Below, one piece after another: positions 40,975 through 52,553 of a stretch of DNA of 64,000 bases. The position numbers and the translations under genes were made by a program. The stretch covers positions 4,973,872-5,037,871 of the forward strand of contig CM071570.1 in the NCBI GenBank assembly GCA_036426205.1, written 5' to 3'. Below the pieces are notes generated by a model. That model made no database searches. It was not told the origin of the DNA and was given only the letters and a program-made list of their open reading frames with translations. Origin of the DNA: Ascaphus truei (lineage: Eukaryota > Chordata > Amphibia > Anura > Ascaphidae). The stretch's first letter is position 1; the number at the start of each line of letters is the position of its first letter.

Positions 40975-42120
40975 ATTGGACAGGAGGCAGCAGCAGGGCA
41001 CCAACTCCTCCCCCACCCTGCTCAGCCAGCCCACCGACTCCCCCCTCCTGCTGCAGCCAGGCGACTGACTCTCCCCTCCCTGTCCTGCAGCCAGCACCGA
41101 CTCCTCCCCCACCTGCCTGCTGCAGTCAGGCCCCGACTCCTCCCCCACCCTGCCTGCACCAGGCACCAACTCCTCCCCCACCCTGCCTGCAGCCAGGCAC
41201 CGACTCCTCCCCCTCCCTGTCTGCAGCCAGGCACCGACTCCTCCCCCTCCCTGTCTGCAGCCAGGCACCGACTCCCTCCCCCAACCCTGCCTGCCTTGCA
41301 GTCAGGCACTGACTCCTCCCCCACCCTGCCGGCAGCCAGGCACAGACTCCTCCCCCTCCCTGTCTGTCAGCCAGGCCGACCGACTCCCCCCCCTCCCTGC
41401 CTGCCCCCAGGCACAGACTCCTCCCCACCCTGACTGCAGCCAGGCACTGACTCCCTCTCCCCCCCCCCACCCTGCGCCTGCAGCCAAGGTAATTCCTCCC
41501 CTCCATGCCTGCAGTCAGGCACTGACTCCTCCCCTACCGCCGGAAGCCAGGCACAGACTCCTCCCCCTCCCAGTCTGCAGCCAGCACCGACTCCTCCCCC
41601 TCCCTGACTGCAGCCCAGTGACTCCCTCGCCCCCCCCCCACCCTGCCTGCCTGCAGCCAAGGACTACTACCCTCCCCTCCATTCCTGTCAGCAGGCACTG
41701 ACTCCTCCCCCACCCTGCCTGCAGCCAGGCACTGACTCCTCCAGCACCCTGCGCCAGCACTGCATCTCCTCCCCCTCCCTGCCTGTCGCCACGGCCTGTC
41801 CTCCCCTCCCTGCCTGTAGCCAGGCACTGAGCTCCTCCCCACCTCCTTGCAGAGAGGCTCTGACTCCCTCCCCCCCTGCGCAGCCAGCCACTGACCCCTC
41901 CCCCACCCTGCAGCCAGGCACTGACTCCTCCCCCACCCTGCCTGCAGCCAGGCACTGACTCCTCCCCTATCCTGCCTGCAGCATGGACTGAATCCTCCCC
42001 CTCCCTGTCTGCAGCCAGGCACTGACTCCTCCCCCTCCCTGCCTGCAGCCAGGCACTGACTTCTCCCTCTCTGTGCCTGCAGCCAGGCACTGACTCCTCC
42101 CCCACCCTGTCTGCAGAGAA
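40975..42120. repeat. pyrimidine-rich minisatellite, ~36-38 bp period
   Basis: About 28-30 diverged units of CTGCAGCCAGGCACTGACTC and CTCCCCCACCCTGC. Each unit has the small palindrome TGCCTGCAG. The long frames on both strands (for example 40762-41433) are artefacts. Confidence 0.95.
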
Positions 42121-42139
42121 CTCCGCACAGGAGAGTGAG

Positions 42140-42231
42140 GGGAAAGGTTAGTGTGTGTGTGTGTGTGTGTATGTATGTGTGTTTTGTGGATGTAAAGGAG
42201 CAACAGAGTGTTTTATTGGTGTTTGTGTGTC
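42140..42231. repeat. GT-rich minisatellite, left part
   Basis: GTGTGT and TGTGTTTTGTGG units; continues after the LTR at 43051-43335, so the LTR interrupted it. Confidence 0.8.
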
Positions 42232-42235
42232 TACT

Positions 42236-43046
42236 TGTAACCTAGCCTGCCAGCAGTTACATCTTTCTCTGGGCCTTTCCTCTGTCAGTCCTGTTAGTGC
42301 AGGCAGTGGAAAGGTTAATTCCTTTATTAGGCCTGTGTGTGTATTCCAGCCTTGAATATTGTATCAGTATTCAAGGACAGGCCTAGCAACTCTGAGGATG
42401 TCAATCTAAGGGGTGGATATTGGTTGGAACGCCCCCTCATGTGTGTGGGCCAATCTTTATCCAGCTCTAGCTTGCTATGAGTCAGAGTTAGAGACACTCC
42501 CCAAAGATATTCAAATTGGGGCATCCTCCAAAATTGTCAGTTAGTCAAGAGAGAGTTAGGAGTGAAGAGAAGAAGTTGGTGATTACAGAAACTCTCTCCC
42601 TCCCACCCATGCCTGGGTTGGGAGGGAAGGGAAATTATGCTACCTAGTCAGGGATCTGATCTAGATAGAGAGAGAGAGATTCAAGAAGAATGCCTATGCT
42701 GCTAAAAAGTGTGTAAAGCTTGCCAATCTCTATACTGGAGCTAACTGCAAATAAATACAGACAAGACATGCTGTGTGTGAGTTCCTGTCTCTGTGATGAA
42801 GGAGTGTCAGTGGGGGTCCATCCCCTGAATATCCACAGGGGAATCTTACTAGCTGGAGGCACTGCAACAGTGTAAGATCAAGGTAACCTGTCTCTACTGT
42901 CCCTGTCCTGGCTCTCCCCATATCACCGCGGAGCCCTCAGCCCTCCTGTTACCAGCAGGTTACAGCCCCAAACCACCTAATAGAAGCCAGAAAGTAGCGT
43001 ACCCCCAGTCTCACATAGGAATGGGGGGTACCCAAAAACGGCTACA
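42236..43046 (+). repeat. solo LTR (811 bp) with TACT target duplication
   Basis: It starts TGTAACC (42236) and ends GGCTACA (43046), short inverted ends of LTR type. TACT is repeated at 42232-42235 and 43047-43050. AAATAAATACAG near 42750 fits a polyadenylation signal in this orientation. TGGAGGCACTGCA lies about 190 bp before the end, a block shared by all LTRs of this family here. No internal region remains, so it is a solo LTR left by recombination. Confidence 0.85.
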
Positions 43047-43050
43047 TACT

Positions 43051-43335
43051 GTTGATTTGTGTTTTGTGGGTTTAGAGGGGGAAGCAGAGTCTGTTTTGTT
43101 GGTGTATGTCTGCTATGTGTGTTTTGTGGGGGGAGTAGGGGTGCAGAGTGTTTTATTGGTGTGTGGGTTTACATGGGGGCTGTACTGGGTGTAGAGAGGG
43201 GGCTACTGGTGTGTGTTTTGTGGATTAGAGGTGGCAGAATCTCTTTTGTTGGTTTGTGTGTGTCTTCAGTGTCTGTTTTGTGGGTGGAGGAGGGGTGCAG
43301 AGTGTTATGTGTGTGTGTCCTTATTAGTTTTTGGG
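43051..43335. repeat. GT-rich minisatellite, right part
   Basis: Four or five ~70-bp units with TGTGTTTTGTGGG and GGGTGCAGAGTGTT. Confidence 0.8.
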
Positions 43336-43497
43336 CTATAGGTCTGCCCTCCTCCTGGCAGTAAAGCATAGTAAGGGTAGGTTTACCAGGAGTAATCATG
43401 GGTTTTCCCCACACATGCAGCTCAGTGAGCCAGAGAAGGTGGGCAATCAGGCCTGCTGTCCAATTAGGGACAGGGGCTGGTTCTCACTGGAACTGCC

Positions 43498-43801
43498 TTA
43501 GGCTTTGGTCCCGCTGTGTCCAGCGGTGCGTGCGGCCGTGTGGCAGCGGACCACCAGCTCCTTTCCTCTAGTGTGGAGGTCCCCGCTGGCTCCTTACTAC
43601 TTGGCTGACTGCTGGCTGCAAGATCCTAGTGATTTGCAGCTCTGACGCGTCACGTGGTACGGCAGTCAGCCAATGAGGGAAGGAGGGGAGGGAAGGAGCT
43701 AAGGATGGGAGGCGGCTTGGGAGGGGAGCAGGGAAGGAGCTGTGGGGGGAAAGTATGTGAGTGTATATGTATGTGTGTATGTATATGTGTGTGTATGTGT
43801 G
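43498..43801. other. GC-rich TAAGGC-type element remnant and (GTAT)n
   Basis: CTTAGGCTTTGGTCCCGCTG to about 43690 resembles the left part of the 44757 element (TCCGGTGGCACGCGCGGCCG). It has no matching right end. A GTAT microsatellite fills 43756-43801. Confidence 0.5.
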
Positions 43802-44644
43802 TGTAACCCATATCCCCCCCCCCCAGACTCATCGGCTGTATCTAGGGTGCGTGAGGGCAGATTACATGCGTGTCGGTGGAGCATACCTGCTTGGAACAGG
43901 AGGGCCTGAGCATCCTGCGTTGGTATGGGGGAGACATGACCGGCCTCTGGGGTAGTAGCCTCCATGGTGTCTTAGTGGTGGTGCAGTGCCTCCATCTTCT
44001 ATAACTCCCAGGGATATGGGAAAGGACCCGTATAGAAGAGAACCCTGGTCCCAGGGTGGATGCTCCCAATGTGACACACAACAGCCTTTGGTTAAAAGCA
44101 GCAGCAGCGCTCTTTATTGTACTCACAGCTTCTCAGGGGCAGCACAGAACAGCCAAGCACTTCATGCACAGTCTACAGGATTTGCCTCCTTCTCCTTCTC
44201 TCCGGAAGTGCACCCGCAGGATGGTCTGGGGGATCTTTGCTCCCTGCCTCCACCCCGAGCCCAGGGCACTCAGGGTGGGGCTAGCTCTTCCCTCACCCTC
44301 TAAGCAGGGTGAGGGGCACTGGTCCACCTATGGCTAACTGGGCCCTACTCCACAGGAACCTAGCTAACTTATACAGTCTGACTGTCCAGTCAGACACTCC
44401 AGCACTAACTGAACTGTACACAGACAGGAACTGCCACTAAGTTTTGCCAGAACCACCCCTCATGATGTCAGCAAGACCTCCCCTCTGGCTCATGCCTGCA
44501 GCAGAGTCATAGGCCTCCATCTATCACTCAAGGCAGGGCTTGAAGCAGGGAAAAACCCATGATTACTACTGGCAGCCTGCTATTAGCAGGACTTACACCA
44601 GTAGAAGAAGGATTAGTAGCCTGTGCTGTTTACAGGGGGCTACA
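43802..44644 (-). repeat. solo LTR (843 bp) with TGTG target duplication
   Basis: Ends are TGTAACCC at 43802 and GGGGGCTACA at 44644, flanked by TGTG on both sides (in a GT-rich target, so weaker evidence than at 42236). AATAAAGAGCGC near 44106-44118 reads on the minus strand, as does TGGAGGCACTGCACC (about 43983-43997), so the LTR points left. It is closely related to 61351-62330. Confidence 0.75.
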
Positions 44645-44689
44645 TGTGTGTATGTGTTGTGTGTGGAGGTGGTGGGGGGGTGGACGGCA

Positions 44690-45690
44690 CCACGATCTCA
44701 GACCTGGCAAAGTTTTACCACGCCCCCCCCCCCCCTCCCGCCCCGGCTCCCTACAGAAGGCTTGGGTCCGGCTGCGTCCGGTGGCACGCGCGGCCGCGTG
44801 CACGCTACTTACCTTCTCCTGGTATCCTCCCGAGCCGGTCCCCAGTCCCTCCTCACTGCAAGGCTCACTACACACTGTGACCCGTCAGCCAGCAGGGGGT
44901 GCAATAGGATTGTGAACCCAAGCGGCGATGCGTCACGTGGTGTGGCAGTGAGCCAATGAGGAGAAGAGGAGGGGAGGCTTCGGGGAGGGGGGGGAGGGAG
45001 CAGCGATTTGTCTTCCAAATGATGCAGGTTATGGTTCCTTGACTGTGCTTCCTTGGTACAAATGAACTCTGCAGCACCAACAAAGGGAGCCCCCCTGCTC
45101 CCTCCCACAGACTCTCTCCTCATTGTGTTACTGTGTGAGCCGAACTCCCCTGCAGACACACTCCGGGACTGTGAACCACAGGGAAGACCCCCCTCCCCCC
45201 TAAATGAAGGGGAAGGAAGGCACTGGATGGAGAAGAGGTAGGGGCACAGCAGATTAACCCCTATAATGTCTGAAGTGTCAGCAAACAAGCTGCAGGCGCC
45301 TCCAACTCTAAAAGGGGTTAATTGCTGGGAAATAATAAACCACTGCGTGGTGGTATCCCTACCCTGGGAGGGTGGTGTGTTGAAAAATATATAGTTTTAA
45401 TCTTCCCTTGTCAGGTTGCGGCCAGCTCCGGCTGCTGAGCTTGTCGGAACGGGAGGAGAGGCAGCAGCAGATGCACAGGGGGGAGGCGGGGGAGGGAACC
45501 CATGGCACAGACAGTGTGATGACCCTGCCCCCCTCACATCATTACCATGCCCAGCCGACCCATTTTGGCCACACCCCTCCGTGCCAAAAAAAGTTTACTG
45601 CAGACCGCAGATCGCGGTGCAGTGACTTACATGCGCCACCGGCGGCAAGGCGGCCGTGCAGGCGCGTGTAGTGGAGTCTTAGCCTTAAGG
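44690..45690. mobile_element. GC-rich MITE-like region
   Basis: AAGGCTTGGGTCCGGCTGCG near 44757 and the complement of TAAGGCTAAGACTCCACTAC near 45669-45688 could be its ends. The body is CpG-rich with C and G runs. No gene is recognised in the many short frames. Confidence 0.4.
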
Positions 45691-45699
45691 AGTTGCACT

Positions 45700-46216
45700 T
45701 CCTGTATTTAGCCAGTCTGCATCTACCGTGATAGAGGCTGGTTTACCCAAACTAAGCTGTCAGGGCTCTCCCTTAGGGGAGTGGTGGGAAACCGTTATCT
45801 CTTATCCCACCAGGGGATAAGGGAAGAGCAAGGACAGCTCCTGGTGCCCTTGGGCTGGGAGTGGATCCGGGGACAACCTGAGGGTGGACATCCTTCCAAC
45901 TGCTATCAACTGCTGCTGCTGAATACAGAAAGACCCAAATAAAGAATCCTGAGTTTTATTATACCTCCTGTCTAAGAGTGAAGTCTATTGGGCAGGGGAA
46001 GAGATTCTTCTGCAGAAACTTCTCCCCATACTGGGGGCTGCACGAGATGGAGGCGCTGCACCTGTGAGTACTATTCGGGCAGAAGCCTATACCATCATGC
46101 GGGAGACCCAGGGCCCCCTGTTACCAGCAGGTTTGCACCACACTATGCCATATAACCAAAACAACATTCCCCAAGAGAGGCCCTATGTGAGATTGGGTGG
46201 GGGAAACCGGGTTACA
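45700..46216 (+). repeat. LTR-like sequence, right end clear
   Basis: AAATAAAGAATCC (about 45945), GATGGAGGCGCTGCACC (about 46048-46065) and the end GGGTTACA (46216) match the family at 42-44 kb in the same order. The left end is not found. Confidence 0.6.
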
Positions 46217-46457
46217 TATGTATAGAGGGGGCCGTGTGTATATACTATTTCCTTTTAAGAAATTTGCAGTAAAAGCATAAGAATGCTGATAAAAATCAAT
46301 ATGACTACAAAAGTGTCTTATCTTTTTTATGAAAAATGTAAAATAAAAAAAAAAACTAAATATAACCTATAATAGTACTAATCCCCTCAGAACAGTGCAT
46401 TACTGGCCAATAATGCCCTAGCTGGGTTAAAGTCCCTCTGCTTTGCCTCGTGCCTTC
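46217..46457. other. unassigned sequence
   Basis: Nothing recognised. Confidence 0.3.
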
Positions 46458-46725
46458 AACTATTATTGTATTGTATTGTATGTATTGTATGTCTTTATTT
46501 ATATAGCGCCATAAATGTACATAGCGCTTCACAGTAGTAGTACATATCATATAAATAACAAATAATATAAATAACAGATCATGGGAATAAGTGCTTCAGA
46601 CATAAAAGTTACATTAAGGAAGAGGAGTCCTTGCTCCGAGGAGCTTACAATCTAATTGGAAGGTAGAGAGAATGTACAGAGACAGTAGGAGGGAATTCTA
46701 GTAAGTGCGTCTGCAGGGGGCCAAG
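46458..46725 (+). repeat. dispersed repeat (TTTATATAGCGCC...GAGGAGCTTACAATCTAA)
   Basis: TATTTATATAGCGCCATAAA, ACATAGCGCTTCACAG and GAGGAGCTTACAATCTAA are familiar from a dispersed repeat of amphibian and fish genomes. Non-coding. Confidence 0.6.
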
Positions 46726-46842
46726 CTTTATGTATCATGTGTCCAGGATTATCCACAGTGCTATTCATATGCTTCTTTAAGCACGTGTCTTAATTATTAT
46801 TGGCCAGTAATGTCCTGTTCTTCGTGGATTATTACTTAATTA

Positions 46843-47277
46843 TTGTATGTGAATCATGAAATTCCTCCTGAACTCCTCCTACTGACTCTCCCCAAAGAGA
46901 GACCCTATCCTATCAAATCTCACATTAATTGCAACAGCTCTTTTATTATTTATCTTTTGGAATGTCCCTGTGGTCTGCAGTATGTGGGTATGACCACTAG
47001 GCCTATTAAACGTCAGCTATATGAGCATATATATAATATTAAAAAAGGTCTCACGACACATAGCGTATCGAGTCATTTTCTTCAGGCGCATGATAAGAAC
47101 CCTACGGGACTCACCTGTATGGCTACTGAGGCTCCTATTTTTCATTGGCCAGGGCGCGATGCTGTAGGTTTTCTTGGTAGGAGAGAATCCTATTGGATTT
47201 ATGAATTACAAACTCTAGCACCACTAGGATTAAATATCGAATTTGATGTAAAAGCATTTTTGGGTGATAAGTAGTCA
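46843..47277 (+). pseudogene. Penelope-like element C-terminus with GIY-YIG nuclease
   Basis: The frame holds a Cys-containing linker (HINCNSSFIIYLLECPCG), the GIY-YIG core (LQYVGMTTRPIKRQLYEH), SHFLQAHDKNP, and RRESYWIYELQTLAPLGLN, in which RRES-Y-WIYEL carries the conserved Glu. It ends at TAG 47272-47274. This is the endonuclease end of a Penelope-like polyprotein; the reverse transcriptase is lost upstream. Within the kept part the frame is intact. A hammerhead-like core lies 1.1 kb downstream, the distance being stretched by a GC-rich insertion at 47396-47814. Confidence 0.88.
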
Positions 47278-47395
47278 AGCGATTATAGAACATGCCACTA
47301 TTCCGGTATACACATTTCTTCATTTTCACAACACTGGGATTTCATATTCTGTGAGTTTTCCTACATTGTCTTCTATATCTATGTTTTAGGAGTAT

Positions 47396-47814
47396 TAGGC
47401 CCAGGCCATAGAGGGGTGAGGAGTTCCGAGCCACGCTGACGCTGAGGCTCGCCTGCTGAAATCTCCGCGATTTCATGCCCATACAGGCGAGCCAGCGGGC
47501 GCGATCGGAGCTGGGGGGAGGTGGTTGGAGGCGGAGCAGTGACGTCGCTGGGCCAATCGCCAGCGACGCGTCGACGTCACGGCGCCAACGTCACGGCGCC
47601 GTGACGTTGACACTGCTGTGCTGTGATTGGAGGTTTTCAGCCGTCAGCGCGCTGAAAAACAGCTTGGCGCTCGGCTGAAAACTCCAACTCGTCAGCACGC
47701 CTGCGGACGCTCGCGTGAGCCCCCTCTCAAGGCATCCTCATTGAGGATGCAGGGGCTCAGCGCTGAGCGTCCGCACGGCTCAGCACGGCCTGTCCTTCCA
47801 TGGACGCAGCCTTA
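47396..47814. mobile_element. CpG-rich MITE inserted in the Penelope 3' region
   Basis: It opens TTAGGCCCAGGCCATAG and closes GGACGCAGCCTTAC, with a CpG-rich body and several palindromes, including a perfect 24-bp palindrome at 47586-47609 (half-site CAACGTCACGGC) and GGATGC/GCATCC near 47735-47752. It resembles the TAAGGC-ended elements at 27244 and 44757. Confidence 0.55.
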
Positions 47815-48373
47815 CACTCCATGAGAATTTCTTTCAATGTATAATCACTATATAGAAATATTTTACACTTATGGAATTTAGGTTTATATCACCAACACTA
47901 TCACATTAGGGAATACACAGGTATCCTTTATTATTCTAGTGACACATTTCTTTATATATTCAATGGTATTTTTTATTTTTGTTGTTAAATAGTAACACTG
48001 CACAACACTATCAAATTATGATTCATCACACCTATTGTCTATGTATAATCATATATATATATTTTTGAAAATATATAATTTTCATATGGTTGATGTTTGT
48101 CTTCAGCCTAGATGCTTGTTAAGAAATTATATGTTTATGTGTGCCAATATTATGTTAATGTTTTACGTCTTGTATCATTGTATTTTTGTATTGTGTATTT
48201 TACCTTTTGGTCTTTTTAAGTATTTATTTATATTTTTAGTTTGCTGAGAGCAGATTCGTCAAACACAGCTCCACCTATGGTGGAACTGCGCATGTCCGGG
48301 ACTTTTCAACAAGTGTACATCATTACTTAATTAAAGGACTAATATAAAACGGCCCACTACAGCTATCTCTCAT
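47815..48373. other. Penelope 3' terminal region, non-coding
   Basis: AT-rich, with no gene. Placed between the GIY-YIG frame and the hammerhead-like core. Confidence 0.4.
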
Positions 48374-48420
48374 ATACCCCTGACGAAGAAAACGTTGCCT
48401 TTCAAAACGCGTAGGGTGGT
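48374..48420 (+). ncRNA. hammerhead-like motif, one core base changed
   Basis: CTGACGA (48380-48386) is intact, stem II pairs GAAA with TTTC, but the next box reads AAAA rather than GAAA, then CGCG and TA. ACCC and GGGT make stem I. Loss of the conserved G predicts little or no activity. Confidence 0.5.
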
Positions 48421-49261
48421 CCCACAGTACCCACTGTCTGAGCTTAGTATTGCCTATTCCGCTTTGAGGCGAATCTGCTGTTGCAGTTCCACCATTTTGG
48501 CTTCAATCTTGACGTACACGTGATAGCAGGAGCTTACACGCTTCCCCCTGCTGTAGGAGAGAGAGAGCGAGCTCTGCTATCCCCGGTATCCTGAGTCCAT
48601 GTGAAGTGCCCTATGCGGGGGCCTGCATGGTGCAGTCTGCGTCTGCCGAGATACAACATCACAGCTAAGCTGACCGGTTTGAATTACCAGTGCCACAGAA
48701 GAGAGGGGACACTCTCAGATCTGTCCACTGCCTGTGACCCACTGCCATATGGTAAGCGGTCAATTCAGCCATTCAGTGATATTATCTGTGGAACATTTCC
48801 ATAGGGAAAATATTGTGTTTTTTAGAATATTAGTGTTGTTGTTTTAATAAATGTATTTTTACTTTTGAAGTACACCTGTTGTGCGTCTCAGCTCCCAGCT
48901 AACAGTTTGTTTACATGTTATGTATTTTGTTGTATTTTACAGTATTACGCTATGTTTTGTATTTATTTTTATTTTTCCTGTGCATGTTATCATCATCGCG
49001 AGTTCCATTTACCAAAATCCATACCAGTCTGGGCTGTATACAATCTATTTATTATTTATTTATTATTTTACATGCATTCATAGGCGCCGGTGATATATAT
49101 ATTTTTCACATGTTCACTTATCTCTGACTAGGTGGACAGAGTCATATCACAGGCTGCCCCTATATTCCGACTAATTGTCAGGGTAATAGGCATCCACACA
49201 CAATAGTGCACATATCACTTTAGAAATGGCGCTTCTTTTTTCTTGTTAGTTGCAACATAAT
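48421..49261. other. unassigned; tail of the Penelope-type repeat
   Basis: AATAAATGTATTTTTAC at about 48847 may mark a transcript end. No gene. Confidence 0.35.
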
Positions 49262-49380
49262 GTCACGTGACATCATGACGTCAAAACGCCGGAGACAAGG
49301 TAAGGAGGGGGTGCGCGAGCAGGGGGGGGAGAGCCGGCTGTGGGTCGCAGACTGAAAAGTTTGCGCGCTCCTGACTTAAA
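49262..49380 (+). repeat. dispersed G-run repeat, copy 1
   Basis: GCCGGAGACAAGGTAAGG, a G run, and GCAGACTGAAAAGTTTG match 57080-57175 (GCCGGAGCCAAAGTAAGG and GTAGACTGAAAAGTTGG). Confidence 0.65.
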
Positions 49381-49908
49381 AAATGCCATATAGTAGCTTG
49401 CCACATCTAAACCATGGCACAGCTTGTGATCCAGCAACATTATGTCCGAAAGAAGATGGGAGCCATCACCAGCCTGCAGTTTCCCTGTTGCCTGCCTCAT
49501 CCAGTTCATGATGGACTTTCAAGTATTCTCTATGCACCATTAATAAATATACTAGGTGGCAGTGATTGATTCATTAAGCAGGGCAAGGGATGAACTAATC
49601 TGTTTGTCCCTTGCACTACATTTCCTGGGGACTGGAACTAGGGACTGGGACCGGCCGGACTGGGGGGGCGGGGCTTGATAGCACAGCGCACACTGAGCCG
49701 TGCGCTGTGGCAGTGACAGGGACCGCAGCCTAAGAACGCTAGCAGGGGGGAAAAAAGCAAACCGTACGCTGTGGCTGTTTTGAGCTATTTTGAGCTATTT
49801 TGAGTAGGTACGTTAAAAATGGCCTCAAGGCCTTAGTGAATCGCGTCCCCGGCTTCACTTTTTAACAAACCTGTTTTTTGGCAAAATCAGAACACAAAGC
49901 CATTGAGC
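49381..49908. other. unassigned sequence
   Basis: No gene is recognised. TTTTGAGCTATTTTGAGC (49778-49800) is a short tandem duplication. Confidence 0.35.
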
Positions 49909-51936
49909 TTAGTGCATAGCCCCCTCTGTCTCTCCAGCTCTTGCTCCAGTTTCTGGGCCTTCTCCCACTACCCTCTCATACAGAGTCACCTGGTATCGAA
50001 GCTCTGCCTCCAACGATGCTCTGGTGACATGCAGCGTGGCCTTGAGCTCCTCATACTGCTCTGTGGGGACGCACTTGGTATTCAGACGTTCCTGCAGCAC
50101 TTGAACCTTCTTTAGCAGCTTTTCTTCCTGCAGAGTTCGCTGCTTATCCTCAGTATTCTGGACGTGTGTATGCAGACCTTGTAGTGGTTCAACAGTTGGT
50201 GCTTTGCTTCAACCTTTTCACCTTCCAGAAGTTTCTTTATTTTTTCCAACTCGTGGAGCTTTTCATTCTTTCCATTGACGTGGTCTGTCAAATCAGAATT
50301 TTCTTTTTTTTAGTCTTAAATGTTCTCTTTTTTTCAGTCTCTGTAATATTCAGGGCCTCCTTGTAGTCCGCCTTCCATTTTCGCACCTCTGCTTGGAGAC
50401 TGACTGTCTCCTGGCATGAGATTTCCTTCTTTAGGTTGAGGGTCTGAAGCTCCTTCTGAGAGACTTTGAGATCTATATTAAGATTGACAATAGTTTTTTT
50501 TTTTAATTGTCCAGCTCCTCAGCGAGACTCTGAAGTTCCTTTTTGGAGACTTCCAGTTTTGTGTGGCAGCTGCCGATCTCGTGGTGTGAGGCATCCAGTG
50601 CTGTGTGGAGTGTATGAACCTCCTTCTGGGATACGTCCATCTCTGTCCGGACACTGTTGACCTCTTGTTGTGAGGCATTCAGTTCTAGGCGAAGACTGTG
50701 AACCTCTTGCTGAAAGACTGTAATCTCCTTCAGTGCCTCTTCATACTTCCGCTTCAGCTTAGCCATCATTTTATCGGATTGGCTCTGCTTTTCCACCATG
50801 GTGGCATTAGTAATGTTTGCAGCATCTAGCTCAGACTTGAGATCGTCCAATTCTGTTACAGATTCAGAGTACATTGCGAGAACAGTCTTCTGTAGTTCAG
50901 CATTATCTTCCCTCTCAAGTTTCAATTGTTCCCAGAGCAGATCACAGTCACGCCTGGCAATTTTCAGGGCATTTTCAGGGCTGGTCAAGGGATCGCCACT
51001 CATTGGTTCTGGCTCCGCTTCCCTGGTATGGTTGGTTGAGGGTTTCTCTATTAGCACCGGACAGACACTTCTTTGGGGTACACGACTTCTGCCTTGGGCC
51101 CTCTGGATATTCGGTCATCCGCGGGACGAATTCTCCCTTTTCTCTAGGCTGCAGGGCATCTCGGACCCCCTTTCTCTCCGCGGGATCTGCGGACGTGTCT
51201 GTTCCTTCCACGGTAAGTGAAGAACCGCTTTTCTTTTTCTTTTTCCGTCTTTTTGTTTTGGATAACTCTGTCCCTTCAGGGATATTGGGGTCTCCGTCTT
51301 TATTTGAAACTTCAGCAGCTTCATTGTATACGCCAGGCTTTTCTTGCAGTTGCGTTAGCTGACAGAAATATTCGGTGATCTGCTGCTCCCGCTCTTTCTC
51401 CTGCCGATCATATTCGTCATCATAGAGAGAGGTCTTTTCGGTTCGTACCGAGTTCAGGCACCCCCACCATCTTGGGGTGTTTTGTGGGTGTGACTCGGTG
51501 TGGGTACCCTATAAGAGATGTCTTCCTCCTCATCGGACTGGAAGGGCCTCTCTTCTGTGGGGTAGGGTTCATTACAGGAACGCCGCATCTTGTCCTCCAT
51601 TTTGGGGCTACCAGGTGTATTTTTCTTCCTGACCTCAGGAGGCGCTATTGCAGCTGTTGCCACTGTTTTTGCTAGAACCCAAACTTGTGGTAGTCCTACA
51701 GGTGGGCATATTTTGTTTGTAGAGGTCGTAGCTCTCACAGGCATCACTGTAGACTTTTTCTTTTTCTTTCCTTTGGTAAGTTTTAAAACATCAGCAGTGC
51801 TGTGCATGCATTCACTCTCATCATCTGAATAAGGCCTGAAGGGACACTGCTTCGTGTGGGGGGGTTCTTTACACCAGGAACACATTTTCTTCCCTAGTTT
51901 TGCAGTGTCTGTATTTGACTTCAGCTGGGCGGCCAT
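49909..51936 (-). pseudogene. zinc-knuckle/coiled-coil ORF of an LTR retroelement, frameshifted
   Basis: From the ATG at 51936 the frame opens with MAAQLKSNTDTAKLG, then CSWCKEPPHTKQC (a CX2CX4HX3C zinc-knuckle variant, residues 19-31), a Lys-rich KGKKKKKS stretch and an acidic Ser-rich segment. After shifts at about 51450 and 51050 it becomes a long heptad-rich coiled coil with repeated phrases (SQQEVNSVRTEMDVSQKEV, HTLHTALDASHHEI), continuing, with more shifts, to about 49909. A primer-binding site and an LTR lie upstream on the same strand, so I infer a gag or accessory ORF. The knuckle at the N-terminus is unusual, since gag knuckles are normally C-terminal. No pol is seen. Confidence 0.6.
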
Positions 51937-52532
51937 TTTAAAACCCCAGAATCAGTACCTTGCGTCGGTCACCGTCTGTAAAAGTTTCCCTGCTTCAGCA
52001 CAGTCTTACATCAATATTCACACTTTTCTGCATATACTCCATTCACAGCTTGTAGTCCTATGCAGTGTTGCAGCCTTTACTTCCAGAATCAGTACCGCTC
52101 GTGGGTCACTGTCTGTAATTCACTGCTTCCGCGCAATTTTTTTTTTTTTAAAGAAAACAATAAAACAAACCCTAGCTCCTCTGGAGCGCTAACTCACTTC
52201 TTGAACCCTGACTACGGCTGGAAGGCAAAGCCCCTTTTTCAACAACCATATTACACATTACTGTGATAGGCAAGTAAGGTTTACCTGCTTCAGCAGTCTC
52301 TCTCTCTCTCTCCTCTTGGGATTGGGGAAAAGAGTCCATCTGTGGTTTTGTGGCTTTCTTCAATGCAGTGTAGATTTCCTGCCTGGATGTGTATCCCTTT
52401 AATTCTGGTCTCTGCTGCATGTGATTCTTTGCTTTGTTGCTCAGGCAGGAACTATGCAGGCAAAAGCACAACATTTTTCACAGGCAGTCTCCGGGGCCCC
52501 TTTGAACGTCAAGGGCCCCCTCTCATCCCAAC

Positions 52533-52551
52533 TTCTGACACCATATGTAAG
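52533..52551 (-). other. primer-binding site, tRNA-Leu type
   Basis: On the minus strand TGGTGTCAGAAGTTGGGAT follows the LTR end (ACATA) directly. It is the tRNA-Leu type primer site with one extra T, and is very like the site at 10753. Confidence 0.75.
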
Positions 52552-52553
52552 AG

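Noticed and set aside
40762..42105. Long Pro-rich (+) and Gly-rich (-) frames
   Set aside because: They follow the pyrimidine-rich minisatellite; there is no domain and the frame depends on repeat phase.
43699..43965. Minus-strand frame that looked like a gag start after a primer site
   Set aside because: It lies inside the LTR (the right end and TGTG duplication place the boundary outside it), so it is LTR sequence, not gag.
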